A stretch of DNA of 64,000 nucleotides, from assembly GCF_032452875.1 (NCBI RefSeq), contig NC_083882.1, positions 60,341,614 to 60,405,613 on the forward strand, written 5' to 3'. The notes beneath the pieces were generated by a model that searched no databases, was not told the DNA's origin, and saw nothing but the letters and a program-made list of their open reading frames with translations. A program made the position numbers and the translations under genes. Each line of letters opens with the position of its first letter. Position 1 is the first letter of the stretch. This DNA comes from Bos javanicus (lineage: Eukaryota > Chordata > Mammalia > Artiodactyla > Bovidae). This document shows, piece after piece, positions 44,850-55,409 of the stretch.

Positions 44850-44866
44850 TAATTCGACCAATCACA

Positions 44867-45424
44867 GTACAGTTTATATTCACTTGATGCATCTGCAACT
44901 TCCTCCTAAGAATGTAAAGGGTCAGCACAGAATAGGTGGATGTTTTCTCTCTCTCTTTCTGTAGATAGATAGACAGATAAACAGGTGTGTGTGTGTGTGA
45001 ATGGGGGGGGGCAGCGCAGGGCATGAATAAATAAGTCAACATCTGAGAGAGAATCATGTGTTTTCCAGTTGCTATGCTGTTCCCCAGAAGGGTGCAGAGT
45101 AAAACAGAAGTGACCAGTTGGGATGAATACAAACACAAATCAACTGTAAATCCCCATTCTTCAAGAAAGATTAAGGTTTAACCTGATAACAGTAATCTGC
45201 TTGGTGAAATAAAACCACAAAAAGAGAGAGGATCAGAAACAAGCTTGCCATTGTTTCAGGAGCAAAAACATGCATTCATATCTTTCTGCTTCTTTGTCTT
45301 TCCTCATCCTTTTCTATTTCTCAGTCTCCTTTTGTATTTTTTTTTCCAGTTTCCCTAGAATCCCAACCAAAATTGAAACTTTCAGTACCTACCTGTCTTT
45401 GTAGGAAACCCTGTCTCCTGTATG
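44867..45424. other. Single-copy stretch with small repeats
   Basis: About 0.56 kb with a (GT)n run at 44984-44999 and a G9 run at 45003-45011. Nothing else recognised. Confidence 0.6.
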
Positions 45425-45560
45425 TCTTAATCAATGGTTTTCAATACTAGCTGAGCGTTAGAATCATCTGAAAGGTTTTTAAAAATAGAAATGCCATGGC
45501 CATGCCCATGGAGCTTCTGTTTCAGCATCTGTGATTCTATTGCAGGATTAGGGTGAGATT
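45425..45560 (+). mobile_element. MER5-type DNA transposon (hAT-Charlie MITE)
   Basis: CAATGGTTTTCAATACTAGC, GCGTTAGAATCATCTGAAAG, GAGCTTCTGTTTCAGCATCT follow the MER5A/B sense order; decayed at the far end. Confidence 0.7.
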
Positions 45561-45751
45561 CACTTTTTCTAATGCTTCAAGATGGTCACTCGCACATTAA
45601 CTTGTTCAAGTGTGAACTTCTAAAGTTGAATAATGTATTTAATATACATGTCCTCAGCATTTAGTGTTTTCCTTTTCCATCAGGTTGGGGAAGGGAAACT
45701 TGCTTCTTATAAAAGCACAAGTCTTGTATTAAATAACCCTCTTTTAATAAA
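45561..45751. other. Unassigned gap, left copy of a local duplication
   Basis: 45699-45734 (CTTATAAAAGCACAAGTCTT within) resembles 45976-46012 on the far side of the next SINE. Confidence 0.6.
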
Positions 45752-45958
45752 GGGGGCTTCCCAGGTGACACTAGCAGTAAAGAACCCACTGGCCCTTGCA
45801 GGAGACATCAGAGACACTGGTTGGGAAGATCCCCTAGGGTAGGAAATGGCAACCCGCTCCAGTATTCTTGCCTGGGAAATTCCATGGAGAGAGGAGTCTG
45901 GCCAGCTACTGCCCATGGGATCACAAATAGTTAGACAGGACTGAACACACAGCACACG
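45752..45958 (+). mobile_element. Bov-tA SINE
   Basis: GGGCTTCCCAGGTGACACTA to GGACTGAACACACAGCACA. 11-bp duplication CTTTTAATAAA at 45741-45751 and 45959-45969. Confidence 0.94.
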
Positions 45959-46090
45959 CTTTTAATAAAAAAGGTCTTCCTTCTTATAAAAAGTATAAGC
46001 CTTGTATTAAATGAAACAAGTGTAATAATTTAAACCACCCCCAGCCTATTGTCTTCCAATTCTCCAGATTTCTACATGTGTCTCACCTAA

Positions 46091-46307
46091 TGGACTTCTT
46101 TGGTGGCTGAGATGGTAAAGAATCTGCCTGCAATGCAGGAGACCTGGGTTTGATCACTGGGTCAGGAAGATCCCCTGGGGAAGGAAATGGCAACCCACTC
46201 CAGTATTCTTGCCTAGGGAATCCCATGGACAAAGTCTGAGCCTGGTGGGCCTACAGGCCATGGGGTCACAAAGAGTTGGACATGACTGACTGACTTTCAC
46301 TTTTCAA
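46091..46307 (+). mobile_element. Bov-tA SINE
   Basis: GGACTTCTTTGGTGGCTGAG to GACTGACTGACTTTCACTTT. 9-bp duplication CTCACCTAA at 46082-46090 and 46308-46316. Confidence 0.94.
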
Positions 46308-46319
46308 CTCACCTAACAG

Positions 46320-46440
46320 ATAGATGAAATCCCTTGAGGATGCAGACTCTTGGTTTTATCTCTGAATCTCAGTTACTGACAGCAGAGCTCAAAACACACT
46401 ATGCCCTTAATGCATTTAGTTAAAAGATGAATTATTATTA
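46320..46440 (+). mobile_element. Possible L2 3'-end fragment
   Basis: CCCTTGAGGATGCAGACTCT, TTATCTCTGAATCTCAG, CCTTAATGCATTTAGTT resemble the L2 3' terminus; weak. Confidence 0.4.
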
Positions 46441-47020
46441 CAATTTGCTTTTCAGGAAATGTAAAATTTCTCCTTTTCTCAACATCTCAGATTGACCTCA
46501 GCCCTAAACCAATCTAAGTTAAAACAGTGACCAAATTTCTGGCTACATTTTCTATGCCAACTTAAAAAAAGATTATTTTTCTTTGATCTCAGCTACAGAT
46601 GGAAAGACTATGAGGTTAACAGAAAGCTCCTTTCTTCTTTAGAAAAAAAAAAAAAAAGTGATACTAATGCCCAGGAGGGATCAAAGATTCTATTTTTACA
46701 CCTTCTCTGAATTATCAATTTACTGCTCAGCTTTGTTTTGAATTTCAGGGCTCTAACAGAACAGGTTCTGTCTTTCAGAACTTACCGTTCTGTATGATCT
46801 TTTAAAAAGTAGCTTTATTAAAATAAACACATTTAGAATCAAAACAGCTTTAGTGCTTCTAGAGATATTTCCTAGAAAGGAGTGTAAAAAGCAAGTCAAC
46901 TGCTTAAGAACCGTTTCATTACTTCTAATTAGAAGTTGTTTTCTTTCCACATTATGGTGACTGTTTAACAAGGAGGTGGGGCTTATTTAAATCACTGTGT
47001 GTGCGTGTTTGCCAGGTACC
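46441..47020. other. Single-copy stretch
   Basis: About 0.58 kb with an A15 run near 46645-46659; nothing else recognised. Confidence 0.5.
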
Positions 47021-47031
47021 ATGGAGTCTTA

Positions 47032-47243
47032 TGTGCTTCCCAGGTTATTCAGTGGTAAAAAGTCTGCCTGCCAGTGCGAGAAATGAAGGAGATTTGAGTT
47101 CAGTCCTTAAAGATTGAAGATCCCCTAAAGAAGGAAATGGCAATCCCACTCCAGTATTCTTGTCTGGAAAATCTCATGGACAGAGGATCCTGGAGGGCTA
47201 CAGTCCATGGGGTTGCACACACCTGAGTGACTAGACAACAACG
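47032..47243 (+). mobile_element. Bov-tA SINE, diverged
   Basis: GTGCTTCCCAGGTTATTCAG to CACCTGAGTGACTAGACAAC. Perfect 11-bp duplication ATGGAGTCTTA at 47021-47031 and 47244-47254. Confidence 0.93.
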
Positions 47244-47444
47244 ATGGAGTCTTAGCTTTTGCTTCCTGACATAAAGCTTTCAGTGCCCTTCGTGACAGGT
47301 ACTCAGGTAACCTTCAGTTGCTCCAGACTCTATATGCAAAGTTGTTTACTTGCCTTTCAATTTTCCATAAATTTACATTTAAATAAAAGAAACTTTCAAA
47401 ACATTCTTATTGAATTTATAGTGTAGAAAGAAAGGCCAGTGATC

Positions 47445-47670
47445 TGGGGAAGCAACGTGATACAAAAGACAAAGGCAAGGAGTCGAGGATCAAAGGACTT
47501 GAGTTCCTGCACCGCATGAATGATGTGACTTTTGCAAGGTTATTTCACTTCTTTGATTCTCATCTCTCTTATCTGCAGAATGGAAATGCTGAGCACATAT
47601 CTACACACTTTTGAGGATAAAAGAAGATCAGACATAAAGCACTTGACACATAACAGTAAGTGTTTAATAA
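47445..47670 (+). mobile_element. MIR SINE, near full length
   Basis: GCAACGTGATACAAAAGACA (A-box side), GGACTTGAGTTCCTGC (B-box side), TTTTGCAAGGTTATTTCACT, TTATCTGCAGAATGGAAATG, ending CATAACAGTAAGTGTTTAAT. Confidence 0.8.
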
Positions 47671-48072
47671 AATAGGCTTTCCGCCACTTCCTACAGTTAC
47701 CTATTTCTTCACAAAATTAAAATAGCCACCTTTGCAATCTCTTCTCTATCAAATTATTTGCCTTATCAACTAATCCTCATCCTCTATTGAACCTATTAAT
47801 ATATTCTGTTTATAACTGGCAAAAAAAAAAGTAACCACTGATATAAATAAAGTATGGATACAGATGAATGAGAAAAGGCCAAATTTTAATTCGCAAACAT
47901 ATTCTGGAAATGTCATTTGTGCATTAATATTGTTCATCTAATACATCAGGGGCCATCTTGTTATCAACTTTTATTTGTTCTCCTGAAAATACTGGCTGTC
48001 TAGCAAGAAAGCTTGACAGCATCACAAAAAGCTCCAGTATGAAGCTGGTGTTGATACGTACCATGTTTCACT
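47671..48072. other. Single-copy stretch
   Basis: About 0.4 kb; nothing recognised. Confidence 0.5.
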
Positions 48073-48618
48073 TTCAGTTTAGTCGTTCAGTCGTGTCCGA
48101 CTCTTTGTGACCCCATGGACTGCAGCATGCCAGGCCTCCCTGTCCATCACCAACTCCCAGAATTTACTCCAACTCATGTCCATTGAGTCAGTGATACCAT
48201 CCAACCATCTCATCCTCTGTCATCCCCCTCTTCTTGCCTTCAATCTTTCCCAACATCAGGGTCTTTTCCAATCAGTCAGTTTTTCACATCAGGTAGCCAA
48301 AGTATTGGAGTTTCAGCTTCAGCATCAGTCCTTCTAATGAATATTCAAGACTGATTTCCTTGACGATGGTCTGGTTGGATCTCCTTGCAGTCCAAGGGAC
48401 TCTCAAGAGTCTTCTCCAACACCATAGTTCAAAAGCATCAATTCTTCAGTGCTCAGCTTTCTTTGTAGTCCAACTCTCACATCCATGCATGACTACTGGA
48501 AAAACCATAGCTTTGATTAGACAGACCTTTGTTGGCAAAGTAATGTCTCTGCTTTTTAATATGCTGTCTAGGTTGGTCATACCTTTTCTTCCAAGGAGCA
48601 AATGTCTTTTCGTTTCCA
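48073..48618 (-). mobile_element. BovB LINE 3' fragment, antisense
   Basis: AGTTTAGTCGTTCAGTCGTG at the 3' end to AAGGAGCAAATGTCTTTTCG at the truncated 5' side. Its 3' terminus is of a third form (ACTAAACTGAAAGTGAAA when read sense). No reading frame. Confidence 0.92.
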
Positions 48619-48825
48619 TGAGAAGACATCAAAAAAGACTGTGGCTGTTCAAAAAGAAAGACAATCTTTTCATTTTGAGGGAATAATAAATGTTTCTGTT
48701 AGCAGGGAACACATTAGTCATTAATGGAAAGATTGATAGAATTTTAAAATGGCAAAACTAAAAAGAAAGCATCATCAGTGGAAGCAGTAACATGAGGAAA
48801 AACATTGAAAGATGCATTATTCCAA
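48619..48825. other. Short unassigned gap
   Basis: Nothing recognised. Confidence 0.5.
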
Positions 48826-48927
48826 TTTCCCTGCTAAAAATCTAGGAATAATCCTGCACTCTGATTCTTTCTTTCATACCATCCATCCATTCAATTGACC
48901 ACAAGATTCTATTACCTTCATCTTGTG

Positions 48928-49123
48928 TGTGCGTGCTTGTGTTCAGTCACTAAATTGTGTCTGACGTTTTGTGACCTCATGGACTGTAGCCTGCAAGACT
49001 CTTCTGTCCATGGTATTTTCCAAGAAAGATTGCCATTTCCTACTCCAGGGGATCTTCCTGACCAAGGGATAGATTGCTGCAATGGCAGGTGGATTCTTTA
49101 TCACTGAGTCACCTGGGAAGCCC
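48928..49123 (-). mobile_element. Bov-tA SINE, antisense, diverged
   Basis: TGTTCAGTCACTAAATTGTG to CACTGAGTCACCTGGGAAGC, with an internal short deletion near GGATAGATTGCTGC. Confidence 0.88.
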
Positions 49124-49406
49124 CTTTATCTCCATCTGAAAAAAAATCTGAAAATACTTGCAAATCTCTTCATGTCCCTAATCCAAACCACTTCATTTTC
49201 ACACTTATGCTATTGTAAACAGCTGTCTAAATGGATTCTACTGGATGTCTCTGGATTCTACTATTCCCGGCTTTCTCCCCAAACCTGACCTAATCTCACA
49301 GTAGGAATTAGAATAATCCTTTTTAGTATGAAAGTCAAAGCATATTACTCCTCTGCTCAAATCCTTGGGTTAGATCACCTTCTCACTCAAAGTGGTAGTT
49401 ACACAA

Positions 49407-49492
49407 TTGTCTGTGGGGAGTGTGTGTGAGTGAGTGTGAGTGAGTGTGTGAGTGAGTGTGTGTGTGTGTGTGTGCGCACGCGCGCGTGCGCT
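49407..49492. repeat. (TG)n/(GA)n/(CG)n alternating tract
   Basis: GTGTGTGTGAGTGAGTG units leading into a pure TG run and then GCGCACGCGCGCGTGCGC. Strict purine-pyrimidine alternation over the last 35-40 bp. Confidence 0.92.
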
Positions 49493-49970
49493 CTGCCATG
49501 CTCCATCCATACCTCTTTACCTCTCTGACCCCAGGTCCTACTAATCTTTCTCTTAAACCCAGCTAGCTACCACACTATTCCTCCAACAAAACTCTCTCTC
49601 AGATCAGGGCCTCTCTACTGATTCTCCCTCTGCTTGGAATGGTGTTCTCAGATATCCTCATGATATACTCCTTTCCTACTTCAGGTCTTTCTCAAGTGTA
49701 CCTTCTCAATAAGACCTAAATGATCTCCCTGTTTGAAATGGTAACTATACCTCCAGCATTCCCAAACGTTCTTACTTCATAGATGTCATCTTCTCATTCA
49801 CTCCTAATGTTTATTTACATTCTATCTTCCTGGGATGGAACATAAGTTCTTTGGAGTTTTGCTTATTTGCTGGTGGGGACATTTATGTATTTTTAGCATT
49901 TAGAACAGTGTCTGGTGCTCAATATGTGCTCAAACAATAGTTAATAAATAAAATTGACTAAAGGATCTTT

Positions 49971-51321
49971 CTCTTTTCCCTTTCTACCTACTCCTTAATT
50001 CTATTTAGTCCTTTATACCTTGGCTTTTAGTAGAATTCTTAACATATAAAGGTGCTCAGTAAATGTGTCATAAATTCAGTTCCACAGTTTAATGGATTCC
50101 TCTACAGCAAAAGTATTTACATATTAGTAGGATAAAAAACAAAGCAAAGCACTATTTGCTTATATCTACTGTTATCAGTGGAAAAGTTAATCTTCTCTTA
50201 AAAAAAGAAACTGTCTCTTTTGTTAGCAGAAGAATCTGAATCCCCTTGATTAGTGGCTTTTAAACTGTTTTCTGCATCTTTGTTACAGTTCTGAGGATGT
50301 GGAACATGGGTTGCTAAAAGTTTAAAAGTCATGAGACACTTTCACCCAACCCATCAAGGGTCTTATTTCAACTTTTCCCAGTTTCTTCTCACCAAGGTCA
50401 ACTCTGCTATTTTCATTTTCCATATTGAGCATTTGACCAAGATTTATGTTGAAATAAAGGATTCCAAATCAAAAAGAAAATTTGAAAACAACTAAATTAG
50501 GTCATTTTCTTCACTGCACTTATTTTGATCTATACAGACACCATTTTTCTCTTTCAGTCTTTGCCAACTCTGGAGCTAAATGGAATCACATTGAATATCA
50601 AAAATAGATTTTTTTTTCTATTCTTTCCCAAACTGACTCTATTTTTTTTTTTTAAACTGGGGCAAATGGTTTTTTTTCCATCTTATATCAAACTGCAGTT
50701 TCATTTTATTTATTTATTTTGCTATCCTGTCCTCCTCTTGATAGACTGAATGGCTGTATGATAATTGTTACAATAGTGTCCAGGAAAATTCATGTTTGCT
50801 ATTTAATAAAACTGATAGAGAATGAATAAAGGAATCAAAATGACAGAACTTATCATGTCATAACCTGTCACACTGTCAGATTCTTTAATCTGATGTCTGA
50901 AAAAAAAATTCCCTACCTACAGATATGCTACAACTAGCAATTTTGAGTTATCCAGGAATATTTAACATCTACTCATGTCCCATTACCTTGTTGGGCTTTT
51001 CATTTTCATGTATTTAAAATTTTTCCTTTTTTGGTTTGTTATTGCAGTTGATAAAAATGTATCAATATGTATCATGTTCTTTCTGATTGTCTGATTCCTG
51101 TTTTTTAGGGCAAAAAAAAAATAGGAAGTTTCTGAATTTCTTTTCTGCTCCTCCGTTCTCCTCTGCTTGGTGCACCCTTAAGTGGGCACTAAGTCTCCAT
51201 ATAGATTAATCCTTATAGCAATCTGAAATTAAGAAATAATATGCTGTTTAATTTTCAACTACCAGTTATAATACAGACTTCATTAGACAAATATGATACA
51301 TATTTTAGAATCTTTCAACAC
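49971..51321. other. Single-copy AT-rich stretch
   Basis: About 1.35 kb with T-runs near 50609-50680 and a short A-run near 51112-51121. No gene or repeat recognised. Confidence 0.5.
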
Positions 51322-51935
51322 CCTAGGTCAGTGAATCTTAACCCTGATTTTTTTTTGCAGAGACGGGGACTCCTTACAGGACCCAAAAGGTGGTTCTTGT
51401 CTAACACTCAGAAATGAATTATAGGAGGAGACACATGTGCTGACAAATAAGAGACTTTATTGGGAAGGGGCATCCGGGTGGAGAGCAGGAGGGTAAGGGA
51501 ACCCAAGAGAATGGCTCTGCCATGTGGCTTGCCGTCTCGGGTTTTAAGTGATAGGATTAGTTTTTGGGTTCCTCAGGCCAATCACTCTGACTCAGGTTTC
51601 TTCCCAGTGGGGCACCCATTGCTCAGACAAGATGGATGCCAACAAGAAGGATTCTGGGAGATGGAAGGACACGTGGCATCTCCTTTTGACCTTTCCTGAA
51701 CTCTTCTGGTTGGTGGTGGCTTATTAGTTCTATGTTCCTCCTGTTGTAAAACAACTCACCCAGATGGTTTACTATGGTGCCTGGTCAGGGTGGGCGGTTT
51801 CAGTCAGTGTGTTTCCCCTAATAGTTTCACATTAGAATATCCTTGACAGTGGTTAAATACTGATGCTCAGGCCCTTGTTAGGACCTGTTCAATCAGAACT
51901 TTTAGAATAGACTCAGGCACTGGAAGTTTCTAACA
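51322..51935 (+). mobile_element. MER5A-type DNA transposon split by an ERV LTR
   Basis: Left piece GGTCAGTGAATCTTAACCCT (51327-51346). Right piece ATTAGAATATCCTTGACAGT, ATACTGATGCTCAGGCCC (51831-51935). Together they give a MER5A-like MITE. Confidence 0.6.
51356..51829 (-). mobile_element. ERV solo LTR, antisense
   Basis: On the minus strand it starts TGAAACTATTAGGGGAAA and ends CCGTCTCTGCA (TG...CA). Polyadenylation signal CCCAATAAAGTCTC lies at plus-strand 51453-51466 reversed, followed by a TG-rich element (TTTGTCAGCACATGTGTC), i.e. an R/U5 layout. Length about 474 bp. No internal ERV genes beside it, so a solo LTR. The edges do not show a clear duplication; a T-run lies directly outside the 3' end. 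Confidence 0.75.
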
Positions 51936-51969
51936 GTACACTGGATCATTTTGATGTCCAGCAAGTGTT

Positions 51970-52249
51970 CAGAGAAGGCAATGGCACCCCACTCCAGTAC
52001 TCTTGCCTGGAAAATCCCATGGATGGAGGAGGCTGGTAGGCTGCAGTCCATGGGGTCGCTAAGAGTTGGGCACGACAGAGCGACTTCACTTTCACATTTC
52101 ACTTTCATGCATTGGAGAAGGAAATGGCAACCCGCTCCAGTGTTCTTGCCTGGAGAATCCCAAGGACGGGGGAGCCTGGTGGGCTGCTGTCTATGGGATC
52201 GCACGGAGTCAGACACGACTGAAGCAAATTAGCAGCTTAGTAGCTTAGC
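51970..52249 (+). mobile_element. BOV-A2 SINE, full dimer
   Basis: AGAGAAGGCAATGGCACCCC to CTGAAGCAAATTAGCAGC, with a degenerate TTAGCAGC repeat tail. 10-bp duplication AGCAAGTGTT at 51960-51969 and 52250-52259. Confidence 0.96.
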
Positions 52250-52259
52250 AGCAAGTGTT

Positions 52260-53120
52260 GAAAAACCACTCCTCTAGGAGGACTAAGTTACTAATAACTA
52301 GACTAGGAAGCTATTTCAAATTTGGTTGCAATGCCCAGTGCTTAAAGAAAAACACTCAAATGCAATGAGAACTGAATTTTCTATTGCTTTGCTACTTCAA
52401 CATGACTTAGAATGACTTAGAGCAGAGCCAGAGGGGGATTTGCTGTGAACTTGATGAATCTTAATATTCAGTGTCCTCTCTGTCTTCTACCCCTGTGAGG
52501 GTTGGGAATTGCTAAGAGTTGGGCAGTGTTTCAGGTATGAAAAGCCAAATAGGAACCAGAAAGCATCTCTAAGAATTACTTGTAAGTTGCCTAAGCAGAT
52601 CTCAGAAAAGAGGCCTGGATCATTTAGTCTACAGTTACTTTTTGTGATTTCTTATTTTACTTGACTATTCTTTTCAAATCTAATTTTTTTTCATTCCTTT
52701 CCTCAGAGAAAGACCCATAGATTGTTTGTGTTGAAGTCTTATAAAATCTGGATCAGTCCTTTAATGAGACAGGTTTGATGAAAGTAGAAGGGATTGCTGG
52801 TCATGATCCTAACTACAAATTGAAACGTTGTAAATTTGGGGTTGAGAAAGGCCTGTTGATCCTTTTCTGCATAATAATGGCTCATTTCAGTGATGTAGTA
52901 CCTCTATCCTTACAACAGACTTTTTAAAATATTTAATCTGAAGAATACGGTATTTCTGTTTTGTGGTTCTGAGTTACTTCTCTGTTTTTTGGTTCTTTCA
53001 AGTAACTTCATATACATTCTTATAGTCTAATTAGAAATGGCTCAAGAATTTCCATTTAATGTGAGTCCCATTTGATAGTCACGATTTTTTTTTCCTCCTT
53101 GATTTCAATCAAAAAGATCT
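52260..53120. other. Single-copy stretch
   Basis: About 0.86 kb; nothing recognised. Confidence 0.5.
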
Positions 53121-53131
53121 AAGACATTATT

Positions 53132-53240
53132 GGAAAAGGAAATGGCAGCGGATTCCAGTATTCTTGCCTGGAGAATCCCACGGGCAGGCTACAGTCCATG
53201 GGGTCACAAGAGTCGGACCTGGTTTAGTGACTAAACAGCC
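53132..53240 (+). mobile_element. Bov-tA SINE, 5'-truncated with internal deletion
   Basis: GGAAAAGGAAATGGCAGCGG to TTTAGTGACTAAACAGCC; the segment normally between CCCATGG and GGGCTACAG is deleted. Perfect 11-bp duplication AAGACATTATT at 53121-53131 and 53241-53251. Confidence 0.93.
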
Positions 53241-53284
53241 AAGACATTATTACCATCATCATAGATGTTTTACAGATAATATTT

Positions 53285-53455
53285 TCAATAAATTAGCTCA
53301 TTTATTACTTACATCTATGAGTTAGGTATTTTATCCCATTTTTAGAGAGGATAGAAGCTAAGAGATAAATTCTCTTAACCAGTATCCAAAATTCAGAATT
53401 CAAGTTCAGATAGTTCTGAATTTCAAAAGTCTTTTCATTATCAAGCTACTCTTTT
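53285..53455 (-). mobile_element. MIR SINE, antisense
   Basis: TTAGCTCATTTATTACTTAC, ATCTATGAGTTAGGTATTTT, TCCCATTTTTAGAGAGGATA, AATTCAGAATTCAAG. Confidence 0.72.
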
Positions 53456-53731
53456 ATCCCAAAAATGTATTGTTTCTAAATTGACCTGAAATGCAAGGAT
53501 TAACCTAAGGTTTTTATTTTCAACTCCTAGATCTCTCATGATATTTCAACATTATGACTGAAAGTGATTCCTCCCCCCACCCCGCCCAAGATATCGGTTC
53601 TAATTGATAAACAATGACTAGCTGGAGTTCTGTGTTAAGGAGTTTTCTGAAGATAAGTCTGGGATTAACATATGAGTATGGTGATAAAATAACACCTATC
53701 TTTGATACATAAAGAAGTGCTAGTACATACG
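53456..53731. other. Short unassigned gap
   Basis: C-rich run at 53573-53588; nothing else. Confidence 0.5.
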
Positions 53732-53938
53732 GGAGTGTTCAGTTGCTCAGCTGTGTCTGACTCTTTGTGACCTCATGGACTATAGCTTTCCAGGCTCCTC
53801 TGTCCATGGAATTTTCCAGGCAAGAATACTGGAGAGGGTTGCCATTTCCTACTCTAGGGGATCTGCCTGACCCTGGGACTGAACTGGAGTCTCCTGCATT
53901 GGCAGGTGGATTCTTTACCACTGTGCCACCTGGCACAC
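53732..53938 (-). mobile_element. Bov-tA SINE, antisense
   Basis: GTTCAGTTGCTCAGCTGTGT to CCACTGTGCCACCTGGCAC; head at the right. Short ACATAC repeats at the two edges. Confidence 0.93.
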
Positions 53939-54170
53939 ATACCAACATAATATCATACATTCTAAGGTACTGACTATAGCCAGTCTCAACTGCTTTTCTC
54001 TCATTTACAATTTAGCCAATAGTCCATTGTTTTCACCAACATTTTCCATTCCTGAATGTTTCTCTTCAAAACACTCATGCAGTATCAATGGTGGAACATC
54101 CACTGAATATTGCTCTACTCAGATCTCAGTGCTATTAAGGAAGGTTTAAAAACATTCTATTCTGTTTACT

Positions 54171-54420
54171 CACTCCAGTACTCTTGTCTGGAAAATCCCA
54201 TGGACGGAGGAGCCTGGTAGGCTGCAGTCCATGGGGTCGCTAAGAGTGGGACACGACTGAGTGACTTCACTTTCACTTTTCACTTTCATGCATTGGAGAA
54301 GGAAATGGCAACCCACTCCAGTGTTCTTGCCTGGAGAATCCCAGGGACGGGGGAGCCTGGTGGGCTGCTGTCTATGGGGTCACACAGAGTCGGACATGAC
54401 TGAAGTGACTTAGCAGCAGC
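54171..54420 (+). mobile_element. BOV-A2 SINE, slightly 5'-truncated
   Basis: Starts at CACTCCAGTACTCTTGTCTG in the left monomer and keeps the full right monomer. 12-bp duplication ATTCTGTTTACT at 54159-54170 and 54421-54432. Confidence 0.96.
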
Positions 54421-54432
54421 ATTCTGTTTACT

Positions 54433-55105
54433 TCCTTTAATTTTCAACTGGAAGATATATCCTGAACTTTCTAGGGCATAAAAGAACTGTGAAAAGTATC
54501 TTTGCTTTCATATAATGAATTTATTTTATTGTTTTATATTTATATACCTGGGTAAAATTGTCTGCCTTTATCTACCTGCACATGAAGAAAACAATTCCTC
54601 TGAATGTTTCTTAGGGAAGCTATTTTTGATTTTATATTTTCTTTATGATAGCTATTTCTATAGCTGAAATAGGATGCATTTAACTACAAGTAACAGGAAA
54701 CTCAAAGTATAAAGGCTTAAATAAATATGAGTTTGTTGTTTCTTACTTATTAAGAAATCTAGAATGTGAAATCTGTTGGCATTTAATGGGTTGGCAATGT
54801 CAAGGCCAGCATCTCTGAAATGTTCTTGGCCTTTTCATCAGAGTTGAAAGATAGTCACTAAAACGCACCAGACTTCACATCCACATTCAAAGCTAGAAAG
54901 GGGATAGAGCTGTGATTAACCTCATCATCAGAAAGAAACAATGACTTCCCAAAGCACCAATTAGAAATCCAATCAGATCCAATTTGCAATAATTTCGTCA
55001 CATGATTACTCCTAGTTTCAAAAAAGATTGTCAAACTTATTAGTTTTTTCATCTTTGGTGGAGACAGTGAGCCAGAGAGAAATGGGTTGGGTATACTGTT
55101 GAATT
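54433..55105. other. Mostly single-copy DNA
   Basis: About 0.67 kb. The part 54670-54990 has the look of an old interspersed repeat (TAACAGGAAACTCAAAGTAT) that I could not name. Confidence 0.45.
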
Positions 55106-55118
55106 ACCCAGCCATTGG

Positions 55119-55396
55119 GAGAAGGCAATGGCACCCCACTCTAGTACTCTTGCCTGGAAAATCCCATAGATGGAGGAGCCTGGTAGGCTGTAGTCTATGG
55201 GGTTGTGAAGAGTTGGACACTACTGAGCCACTTCACTTTCACTTTTCACTTTCATGCATTGGAGAAGGAAATGGCAACCCACTCCAGTGTTCTTGCCTGG
55301 AGAATCCCAGGGATGGCGGATCGTGGTGGGCTGCTGTCCTATGGGGTCGCACAGAGTCGGACATGACTGAAGCAGCTTAGCAGCAGCAGCAGCAGC
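55119..55396 (+). mobile_element. BOV-A2 SINE, full dimer
   Basis: GAGAAGGCAATGGCACCCCA to CTTAGCAGCAGCAGCAGCAG. 12/13-bp duplication ACCCAGCCATTGG at 55106-55118 and ACCCAGCCACTGG at 55397-55409. Confidence 0.96.
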
Positions 55397-55409
55397 ACCC
55401 AGCCACTGG

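Larger units (their letters stand above)
41743..44866 (-). mobile_element. MLT1-type LTR, antisense, opened by three insertions
   Basis: MLT1 pieces: 41743-42028 (ACAGTGTTGGCAGAGGGCTA, CTCTTCCAGCTTCTGGTAGC), 42239-42344 (TTGGATTTGGGCTTACTCTA, ATGACCTCATCTTGACTTGA), 43122-43199 (AAATGAGGTCACAGTCACAG, GAATTGGGACTTCTGC) and 44850-44866 (AATTCGACCAATCACA). Joined, they make one LTR of normal length. Inserted between them are a Bov-tA, an ERV solo LTR and a BovB. Confidence 0.8.
48826..49970 (+). mobile_element. L2 LINE, sense, with nested SINE and microsatellite
   Basis: AAAAATCTAGGAATAATCCT, then after the Bov-tA AGCATATTACTCCTCTGCTC, AGATCAGGGCCTCTCTACTG, CTCTGCTTGGAATGGTGTTC, and the 3' end CAGTGTCTGGTGCTCAATAT. 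Collinear with the L2 C-terminal coding region and 3' UTR. Interrupted at 48928-49123 (Bov-tA) and 49407-49492 (TG/CG repeat). Confidence 0.75.

Noticed and set aside
51356..51829. Possible proviral coding region beside the LTRs.
   Set aside because: No gag, pol or env reading frame lies next to either LTR; both are solo.
55087..55380. 97-codon ORF.
   Set aside because: BOV-A2 translation.
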